A stretch of DNA of 64,000 nt from the NCBI GenBank assembly GCA_038277395.1, contig CM076196.1, positions 80,284,286-80,348,285 of the forward strand. Direction: 5' to 3'. The DNA is from Dryocosmus kuriphilus. Its lineage: Eukaryota; Arthropoda; Insecta; Hymenoptera; Cynipidae. The number at the start of each line of letters is the position of its first letter. Within the stretch, counting starts at the first letter, position 1. This document shows, in pieces, positions 54,476 through 64,000 of this stretch. The position numbers and the translations under genes are program-made. Under the pieces are notes generated by a model. That model had not been told where the DNA came from. It saw nothing but the letters and a program-made list of their open reading frames with translations, and searched no databases.

Positions 54476-57400
54476 TACATTCTCATCTCAATGAGAAGGT
54501 ATTAGTTTTATGTGAAATTGACTTTCGCGGACTTCATGAAATCTCGACGTTTCATGACCCTCTGAATCCGAAAAAAACAGGTTTTACGATGGTGTCTGTC
54601 GTTGTCGTTGTCGTTGGTGTCGTAGTCTGTTAGCACGATAACTTTCGAAGAACTAATCGGATTGGATTGCGCTTTTGCATACTTCTTCAAGGCGTAAAAA
54701 GTAAGGACAGTCTCGTCAACCAGTGGGGTTTGACCAATGGTTCTAGTTTTATCCATAATAAATTCTTTCTAAAAATCAAAAATTCAAATTTCCCGTCAAA
54801 ATATGCAAGATACGAAAAAAAATCATAGTAAACAAAGTTGTTTAGCTCAAAAATATCTACGTATGTACTCCCTATCATTTTCTCGAAAAAACGCATGGTC
54901 TTTAAGTTATTCGTGAAATATGTTAATTCATATTAAAAAATCCACTTTTCCGCAAAAGTTTGCCAGATACGAGAAAATATCAAAAAACAGAATTATTCAC
55001 CATCCAAAGACCTACAAATTCTCTTAAAACCATTTTTTGATACAACCCATACTTTATTCATCAAACGTATAATACCGTTCTTTTAATAAAAAAATACATT
55101 ACTATACAGTCAATAAAAAGTTATTAAAAGTTATTGAAAAATCTGCCCGCTACTCAGGCGCATTCTTATCATGTATCTCGAACTCAACAATCAATGAAAT
55201 TATATTTAAAACGTAAATTTTTTAATTTTTTACATAGTTTGGCTGAAAAATGCAATTTTTTTTATTATTACATTCTCATCTCAATGAGAAGGTATTAGTT
55301 TTATGTGAAAACTGACTTTCGCAGATTTCATGAAATCTCGACGTTTCATGACCCCCTGAATCCGAAAAAACAGGGTTTACGTTGGTGTCTGTCTGTCGTT
55401 GTCGTTGTCGTTGGTGTCGTAGTCTGTTAGCACGATAACTTTCGAAGAACTAATCGGATTGGATTGCGCTTTTGCATACTTCTTCAAGGCGTAAAAAGTA
55501 AGGACAGTCTCGCCAACCAGTGGGTTTTGACCAATGGTTCTGGTTTTATCCATAATAAATTCTGTCTAAAAATCAAAAATTCAAATTTCCCGTCAAAATA
55601 TGCAAGACACGATAAAAATCATAGTAAACAAAGTTGTTCAGCTCAAAAATATCTACGTATGTACTCCCTACCATTTTCTCGAAAAAACGCATGGTCTTTA
55701 AGTTATTCGTGAAATATGTTAATTCATATTAAAAAATCCACTTTTCCGCAAAAGTTTGCCAGATACGAGAAAATATCAAAAAACAGAATTATTCACCATC
55801 CAAAGACCTACAAATTCTCTTAAAACCATTTTTTGATACAACCCATACTTTATTCATCAAACGTATAATACCGTTCTTTTAATCAAAAAATACATTACTA
55901 TACAGTCAATAAAAAGTTATTAAAAGTTATTGAAAAATCAGCCCGCTACTCAGGCGCATTCTTATCACGTATCTCGCACTCAACAATCAATGAAATTATA
56001 TTTAAAACGTAAATTTTTTAATTTTTTACATAGTTTGGCTGAAAAATGCAATTTTTTTATTATTACATTCTCATCTCAATGAGAAGGTATTAGTTTTATG
56101 TGAAAACTGACTTTCGCAGATTTCATGAAATCTCGACGTTTCATGACCCCCTGAATCCGAAAAAAACAGGGTTTACGTTGGTGTCTGTCTGTCGTTGTCG
56201 TTGTCGTTGGTGTCGTAGTCTGTTAGCACGATAACTTTCGAAGAACTAATCGGATTGGATTGCGCTTTTGCATACTTCTTCAAGGCGTAAAAAGTAAGGA
56301 CAGTCTCGCCAACCAGTGGGTTTTGACCAATGGTTCTGGTTTTATCCATAATAAATTCTGTCTAAAAATCAAAAATTCAAATTTCCCGTCAAAATATGCA
56401 AGACACGATAAAAATCATAGTAAACAAAGTTGTTCAGCTCAAAAATATCTACGTATGTACTCCCTATCATTTTCTCGAAAAAAACGCATGGTCTTTAAGT
56501 TATTCGTGAAATATGTTAATTCATATTAAAAAATCCACTTTTCCGCAAAAGTTTGCCAGATACGAGAAAATATCAAAAAACAGAATTATTCACCATCCAA
56601 AGACCTACAAATTCTCTTAAAACCATTTTTTGATACAACCCATACTTTATTCATCAAACGTATAATACCGTTCTTTTAATCAAAAAATACATTACTATAC
56701 AGTCAATAAAAAGTTATTAAAAGTTATTGAAAAATCAGCCCGCTACTCAGGCGCATTCTTATCACGTATCTCGCACTCAACAATCAATGAAATTATATTT
56801 AAAACGTAAATTTTTTAATTTTTTACATAGTTTGGCTGAAAAATGCAATTTTTTTTATTATTACATTCTCATCTCAATGAGAAGGTATTAGTTTTATGTG
56901 AAAACTGACTTTCGCAGATTTCATGAAATCTCGACGTTTCATGACCCCCTGAATCCGAAAAAACAGGGTTTACGTTGGTGTCTGTCTGTCGTTGTCGTTG
57001 TCGTTGGTGTCGTAGTCTGTTAGCACGATAACTTTCGAAGAACTAATCGGATTGGATTGCGCTTTTGCATACTTCTTCAAGGCGTAAAAAGTAAGGACAG
57101 TCTCGCCAACCAGTGGGTTTTGACCAATGGTTCTGGTTTTATCCATAATAAATTCTGTCTAAAAATCAAAAATTCAAATTTCCCGTCAAAATATGCAAGA
57201 CACGATAAAAATCATAGTAAACAAAGTTGTTCAGCTCAAAAATATCTACGTATGTACTCCCTATCATTTTCTCGAAAAAACGCATGGTCTTTAAGTTATT
57301 CGTGAAATATGTTAATTCATATTAAAAAATCCACTTTTCCGCAAAAGTTTGCCAGATACGAGAAAATATCAAAAAACAGAATTATTCACCATCCAAAGAC

Positions 57401-58580
57401 CTACAAATTCTCTTAAAACCATTTTTTGATATAACCCATACTTTATTCATCAAACGTATAATACCGTTCTTTTAATCAAAAAAATACATTACTATACAGT
57501 CAATAAAAAGTTATTAAAAGTTATTGAAAAATCAGCCCGCTACTCAGGCGCATTCTTATCACGTATCTCGCACTCAACAATCAATGAAATTATATTTAAA
57601 ACGTAAATTTTTTAATTTTTTACATAGTTTGGCTGAAAAATGCAATTTTTTTATCATTACATTCTCATCTCAATGGGAAGGTATTAGTTTTATGTGAAAA
57701 CTGACTTTTGCAGATTTCATGAAATCTCGACGTTTCAGGACCCTCTGAATCCGAAAAAAACAGGGTTTACTTTGGTGTCTGTCTGTCGTTGTCGTTGTTG
57801 TCGTAGCCTTTTAGCACGATAACTTTAGAAGGACTAATCGGATTGGTTTGCGCTTTGGCGTTCTTCTTTAAGGGATAAAAAGTAAGGACGAGTTCGTTAA
57901 CCAGCGCTTTTTGACCAACGGCTATGGTTTTATCCATCAAAAACTGTTTTGACAAAAAAAAAAAAAAATTTTCCGGCTAAACTATGCGAGATACAGAAAA
58001 TATGTGTATTACGAAAATTGTTTACCTTAAAAAGATCTAAAAATGGTGTATTAACGATTTTATGGTAAAATGCACGGTTTTGATTTTAATCGAGAAAACG
58101 CTATTAAAAAATCCAAAATTCAAATTTCCCGTCAAAATATGCAAGATACAAAAGAAATGATAATAAACAAAGTTGTTCGCCTCAGAAAGGTCTACAAATT
58201 TGCTCCCTATCATTGTTTTGAACAGACGCGTAGTTTTGAGTTATTCGTGAAATATGTTATGAAATATAAAGAAAACCACTTTTCAGCAAAAGTATGCAAG
58301 ATATGAGAAAATATTAACAAGCAGAATTGTTCACCTTGGAAAGAGAGAGAGAATGATGAGAATGTATTCCTTAAGGGCGATAGAGCCTTAAGTAAAATAA
58401 TTTCTTTTGTAATTTTTAATTTAAAGGTTTATACGATCCATAAACACCGAGCGCGTAGCGCGAGGTAAATAACCTATCGAGCGCAAAGCGCGAGTGCCAA
58501 CAGACGCGCGCCCTAGGTGCGCACATACTTCGCGCGCAGCGGGCGGTGAGACTGTGCCCGCGAAGCAGGCAGATTTTTTT
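54476..58580 (+). mobile_element. Tandem array of GCGAAGCGC-type element, five units of about 795 bp
   Basis: Units start with TACATTCTCATC at 54476, 55269, 56064, 56862 and 57658 (spacing 793-798 bp). Units 2-4 are almost identical. Units 1-4 have lost the palindrome-rich right third; instead the last 120 bp of each (for example 55140-55262) resemble the element's own interior and right end in reverse orientation (CCCGCTACTCAGGCGCATTCTTATCA is like the reverse complement of the right terminus). The fifth unit keeps the normal right end with GCGCGAAGCGCG-type palindromes (58447-58575). Open frames of 82 codons recur in each unit but are not supported as genes. Confidence 0.75.
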
Positions 58581-61500
58581 TTTTCTTATTAAGTGTGGTA
58601 ACCGGAATTTCCTAGTACCCAGAAACCCGAAGAATTTCATTTTGAGCTTGGATGGGATGTACCTGGGGTAAAGGCCGGTTGAGAAGACCATGTATACTTC
58701 GCGGCTGTTTGTTCATTCAAGAACTTAAACCTGGATTACTGGCATAACGTGAATACTGAGGATCGTTTAGATCACACGCTTGCACTCAATTAAGAGAATC
58801 TCTATGGAGAATGAAGTGGGTAAAATTGGTAAAGTGCATACTTCGGCTGATCTGCTTCATCGAATCGATATATTCTCCTATGCTTCATTTATTTTCAACT
58901 CAATACCTGTATTATAGGAAATTGTATTTAGGTAGACGAATTGGTAGAATAGAATATCTATTTCAATATCTGAAACTGTGTGATCTTGAATGTCGCAAAA
59001 ATAACAAACACAGTGGGGATAATTTTGAAGAGTCATTGGATGGTGAAGATGAGATAGACGATCGTAAAATTATTTACCCAAAAACCTTTTCTTTTTGTTG
59101 AATCTTAAAGAAGGGAGTATTTTTTTATATTTTTTTTAAAGTAATTGAGCTTTTGTTTATTACTTTATTTTAAAAAAATGAGAAGCTTCGCCGTGAAATA
59201 TGATCTTTCTAATCAATGTAACTGTATGAAAAAGTGTCTTAAACTTTTGGTAACAATCACATCGATAGATTCTAAAGTATAAAAGTCTCTTTTTTTCTAC
59301 AGCATGAACAAAAATCTGATAGAAGCATAATGTAATAAAATACTCAACTAAAACAAAATCATGGAAGAAATATCTAGATTATACAGAATATGATCTTTGC
59401 TTCTAAATTATGATTTAAAGAGTAAAGTAACTTAGTTTTTAAATTTAGCGAACCAGATTTATTTCATTTAATAATTTATCGGTTTTCAGGAACTAAAAAC
59501 GCATGTGAGTAATTTATAGTTCTGATATAGATCTTATAGTTCTATAGTTTCTGAAATGCAATAAGTTTGACATTGGACATTTTAAAAATATTCCAAAGAT
59601 GGTTCTGGATATTTGGCTCTCTGCATAACTTCTTAAATTAATTCAAAGGTCATTCTAATACATAGATTTTCGTTTGATGTTTGAGAATCATCATTGGCTT
59701 TATCCAAATATTAGACAAAATGTTTTTTTTTATTTAATTACGAAACAATCTATCTTAAATATCTGAAATGTTACACAGAAACGGTTTCATACTTTATTTG
59801 TAATCACAAATTCGTTCAAATCTTTATTTAAAACACAACTTTTCTTTTTAGCAACTTCAACAAATTATTTTTATAGGAAGTATTCTATCATAAAGTGCCA
59901 GTTTATGGTTGTGATCTGCTTACACAAATGAAGGTACCACTTCTGTTTTAAATCCTCGAGAGCTGACGAAGGGGTACTAGTCTTTTAAGCCATAGAGGGA
60001 TATATGGGAACACGACGGCGTTCCTGTATTATTTTGGATTAACCAAAACTAGCGTACAAACAGAAGTTTCACTTTCAAACAGTGGCGCTTATAACCGGTT
60101 GCCGTAGGTGGGGTATATGGCTGTTGTCGGAAAGCCGTATTAACAGTCTCGCGCCAGTGTAAACATCGCACAAATCCGCGATGCAACAATGGCGTATGAC
60201 GGAACTGTAAACACCTCAGCAGACTCATCTACTTCATTCAGGACGAAAAATGTTTTAATTAAAATCTACTGAAACATTGAACAGTAATCCCTATTCATTG
60301 CTTTTATACAAAAACACTCTAAATTACTCTGTACATATTTCAGAAAGCAAAAATAAACTCCAGCGAAGTATATAATTTACCTTTCAGCGTGATTGCTCGG
60401 GGATTTCGTTAAATTCCAAATAGACTCTGCAATTCCCAGAGCAGAAATTCGTCAAGCTTTGGAGGACAATTAAGAACAATAATTTATGAGTCGATGCTTC
60501 CATGTTTGTTAGCGTGGAAACCAAAAAGATAGAGAAAATAACCAAGGCATTAGTTAGAGCTGTTTTTATTTTCCCTTGAAATTAATGCAGATTGGAAGTA
60601 ATTATGACACTAACTCTCAAGAAGTAATATCTTGCGATCTTGATGAAAAATTATCTGAGACGATGATCGAACATGCTGCTAAAGCTTTGGAGGTCATTAC
60701 GCCAACGAGTTTAGAAGTAATTCACCAATCCTATCAGGGAACGATTATCGCCAGGGCGTAATTGAAAATTAAACTGTCTTATCTTCGACCGTCCACCGGC
60801 ATGCCCTTTCTCCTCGATCCTCATGCTCTGCTTTCCGGGCGTCCGAATAACCGTTTCCAGAGAGTGAATAGTTAATTTCCTAAAGTCTCAATTCAGCCGT
60901 CTGAATGCCGCATTGATTGGTACTCCAATCAGTTAGGGATGAGTGGAGGTGGATGGCGTAGGCGGTGCCTCGACTGGCGGTAGAAGAGATAGAGTCATAG
61001 GACACTGAGATGATGAAAAGAGGGTTGCAGGATGCAGCTCGCTTGGGTATTAGAAAAGCAGGAAGGGAGAAAAGAGACAAGGGACGAAGGGGGTGAAATT
61101 GAGTCTCCTAGTGGTGATTATCATTCGAAGTGGATCGGCACTTCCGCGTGCCGGAGGGTTCATCCCCCTCCGAAGAGACCTTTGCGCCCAGATTGTCTTC
61201 ATAAAATTCTTTTCTGGTAATACTTTCGTCTTCATTTCATCATTATTATTTCGACATTAGGGACCATTTTAATTTTTCCGATTCACTCTCTTTTAAATTA
61301 AAAAAGACAAAAAACTATATATGAGCACAAGTATTTCTTAGTGAAAGAATTTAGAATCCAAATCGCAGAGCCTAAACTAGATTAGGGAGATAAAATCTCT
61401 TTCATTTTGGTTATTGCTGAAAGGAATTGAAACTCTTTCCCTCAGTGAAGAGATGCTGTCAGTTTGTAGGTCAACGTTCTTTACTGTACTCCATCAGTAG

Positions 61501-64000
61501 GACTTTGGAATCTTGACCGACGATCTTTGTGACTATAGCTGAAAGAGTTCGGCATCGTGAGCCAGGAAAGGAGTTTGCAAAGCGGGGCGGTAAGGGTTGA
61601 AGAGGGAAATCCATCCAAAGCTCTCCAAGAATGTTGGAGCGATAAACTCCTGTCGGAGCCTAGCGGTATCTCTTCCCGGCAGTAGCAGCTCCAGGAGGAG
61701 GCGCAGGGCATCGCGCCAAACCAGTTTTAAATGTGCTCTTAAATTTCACCAACTTGCGACGAGCCGTAAACCATCTCGGCGGCTCTACCGGGTTAGGCTG
61801 CTGGTCTTGTCGTATTGGCCTGGTTGAAGTACCCGCAGAGTTGCCACGATGGGATCTGCCCCGAGATCCTCTCGTCTGTTTCTCTTCCCTTCCAAACGTT
61901 TTTCTCCTCATCCGTACATTCTTTAGATTACGGACCACTCTAAGTCGAAAACCGATAGATCTGATCCTGCCTGCCTTCCTTCGCTACGAAAACATCATTC
62001 CAGATCCTTTCCGATCCCACTGAGAATTTAAAGCCTTGAGAAATTAGTTTCCGTCTCTATCACTATTTCTTTACTTCTTGTTTGATGTCTAGAGAAATTA
62101 ACTTGAGCCGCTTAAAGAAGAAGAGGGCTCTCAGATCTTCCTTTTCTTTGATATTTTTTATTTTTCGAACTATCTACTTTACTTTTAGTCATGCTTTCCT
62201 AAAAAGATACATCTTCCTAACCCCTATCTGTTTTTAATTTTAGAACTTGTCAGTGAGAGTATTATCAACCATAATCTCCTTAAAAGCTGTCAGAGAATCG
62301 TAATAACCAAATTACTCGCTTCGAGTCCGGAATGACTAAGCGCGATAGGAGAGAAGATTAAGTCGTCAAGGAATTTAAGAGGAGCTGCTTTTATAAGAAG
62401 GACAATCCCAATTTATCGCTGCGCTGAAGTCTCCCGGTTATGAAATGAAGTAATGAAATCCTTCAGGTTATGTATATACGTCCACAGGCGCTATATGACT
62501 CTCTGTATGAGACTGTGGTGTATATCTTAATGCCGCAAACCCATAACAATAACCACCAGGAAAAGAGCAAGTATCCTGGATGGCAATAACGCCGTCTGGC
62601 TCTCTTACAACACCAGGCAGCAGAGCTTCTGGATATCTTGAAGCAGTTACCGACTAAGAGACTGGGTCCTCATTAAGGTAATAGTGTCCATTATCTCCGG
62701 GCATAAGGGAAGAAGCAAACCAGATCTCGAACGTTGCGAGCCCAGTAATCAACGACCTTGCTCACGAACCTCTTTTTCCCCTTAGAGCAATCGTTTTTGG
62801 AATCGGGAGCACAATTCCTGGCTGTGAACTCCTTATTAGATGATGTGACTCTTTTCTATGAAAGTCACTCGAATCCCACTTTAATTTTCAATTTGAATTT
62901 TCATTTTGGTATCTTTATGGGAGGTTATTAAGATGATTATAATTGCTTCTATTAGTTTCAGTAAGAATCAGATGCTTCTTTTATATACCCACAAGAGCAA
63001 ACCTTTCTATTTTAGTTTAAGGTAATATACCAGATTAATATAGCCTCGCAAAGTTTTAGAGTTTTGGTACTGATATATAGCAGCTATATTAATCTTAACA
63101 AGCATAATAACCATTGAATTAATCAAATTGCCACTGTCTTTTTTAAATGAAAAAGAGGGAATTGTTGAGAGCGATTGGTATTCTTGTCTGTTCGCACATT
63201 ATCATAATCGCGATTCAACGGTATTCAGTGAAGTGGATCAGCCCCTAGATTCTGTTAATGGCACGAGCTCAATGCCGCTTAGCCCCAGTGGTAGTAATGG
63301 TCTGGATTCGAATGCCGTTGCAGCATAGGGTTAGCGACGAGCTATTGGCTGCTTAACTGTGCGTCTGTCTCGTTACCTTTTACGACGAAATCAAACACCT
63401 CCTGTTGAATATGTAACCCTCGAAATCTGGGAATAGAAACTAGATGTATGGGAATAGAGATTACATATAGGGGGATAAAGTACAGAGTGGGGAAGATTCA
63501 AAGAGAACATGTAACATGGAAAACTATTTCGATCGTCTCGCATACACGGATCCGGTTGGATGACAGGGAACATCACCTTGTCTTTAGATAGCGAATTATA
63601 GACGTCTAAGCATCCAAAGGACTTCGTAATTAAATTGGAGCGACGTTTCTCGCGAAGAGGCGAGGCAGACAATCACTGGAGACGAGGGTAATAGCTTCAA
63701 ATTACCTTCGTTGGTTTAAATCTTGAAACTAAAGACGTGTCATTTCCAGCTTTACTGGCTTTATTTTAATTCTCAGATTATCATTATATTTTGAAATATG
63801 GGTACTTCAATCGGATTTGAGTGAAACCTAATTTACATGTGAAATTAGTTTGATAGCATTAAATCTCTATCTATAAAATTGTAGAATTTGAAATCTTTAA
63901 TTTGGTTCAACTTTAATTCCTTATTTCTTTCTAATTTTGATCAAATGCCCAATACAATTTTTTATTAGAAATTTGTATACGGATCGCAGCTAGACTCAAC
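58581..64000. other. Unassigned right end of the window
   Basis: No gene is recognised. 60780-61230, 61450-62030 and 62300-62800 are less AT-rich and CpG-containing and could contain host exons or promoters. Open frames such as 61660-61938 (minus, 92 codons, Arg/Pro-rich) lack known domains. No repeats of the families above were seen. Confidence 0.4.

Noticed and set aside
54476..58580. Helitron, suggested by tandem copies and terminal hairpin
   Set aside because: No CTRR 3' terminus or Rep/helicase coding is visible, and the ends appear inverted relative to each other, which Helitrons lack.
61660..61938. Arg/Pro-rich open frame on the minus strand
   Set aside because: Overlaps equally long frames on the plus strand in a CpG-rich patch, which inflates frame length by chance; no domain seen.

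Overview
This is eukaryotic, very probably insect, DNA. It is AT-rich and holds no complete host gene that I can recognise. The recognisable coding sequence is all transposase or reverse transcriptase, and all of it is broken. Two mariner transposases, a Penelope-like element and the CpG-rich patches would fit a hymenopteran, but that is an inference. The window looks like a repeat-filled intergenic region or a very long intron.

Main result: the window contains four different families of tRNA-like cloverleaf, each set in a hairpin whose arms continue beyond the acceptor stem. Family 1 is a 366-bp unit present 11 times (1694-5904). Family 2 is a 288-bp unit with 15 direct copies and 1 inverted copy (27580-32649). 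Family 3 is a single unit plus a truncated inverted copy (37022-37454). Family 4 is a lone hairpin (25277-25459). The first three share one architecture: direct head-to-tail units, then a partial inverted copy that always lies on the 5' side of the tRNA-sense strand, with the whole flanked by 12-14 bp direct repeats that look like target-site duplications. A Penelope-like element (PLE) fragment at 52971-53623 has a 14-bp duplication of the same kind, and a second PLE at 18875-20387 still encodes the YIDD reverse-transcriptase box and a GIY-YIG endonuclease. My reading is a set of non-autonomous retroelements built on tRNA hairpins, possibly multimeric or circular RNA intermediates moved by a Penelope-type or other target-primed enzyme. 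The structure is seen directly; the mechanism is inferred.

Layout: 1-1679 AT-rich, with a TA microsatellite; 1680-5918 family 1 array; 5919-10525 unassigned; 10526-13180 a candidate inverted-repeat element full of a palindromic TACTATG motif; 14436-17724 a mariner split by a 2-kb GCGAAGCGC-type repeat element; 17970-18630 a 175-bp tandem repeat closed by an inverted copy; 18875-20387 PLE copy 1; 20407-27567 mostly unassigned, with the family 4 hairpin; 27568-32661 family 2 array; 32714-33606 a deleted mariner; 33629-35318 a second GCGAAGCGC element with a nested repeat; 37009-37467 family 3 element; 41165-42494 a second mariner; 42618-43652 and 43801-44666 two back-to-back foldback elements; 52957-53637 PLE copy 2 with its duplications; 54476-58580 a tandem array of about 795-bp units of the GCGAAGCGC element; 58581-64000 unassigned.

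Limits: all alignments were made by eye. No folding, database search or codon statistics were run. Unannotated host exons cannot be excluded, especially in the CpG-rich patches.
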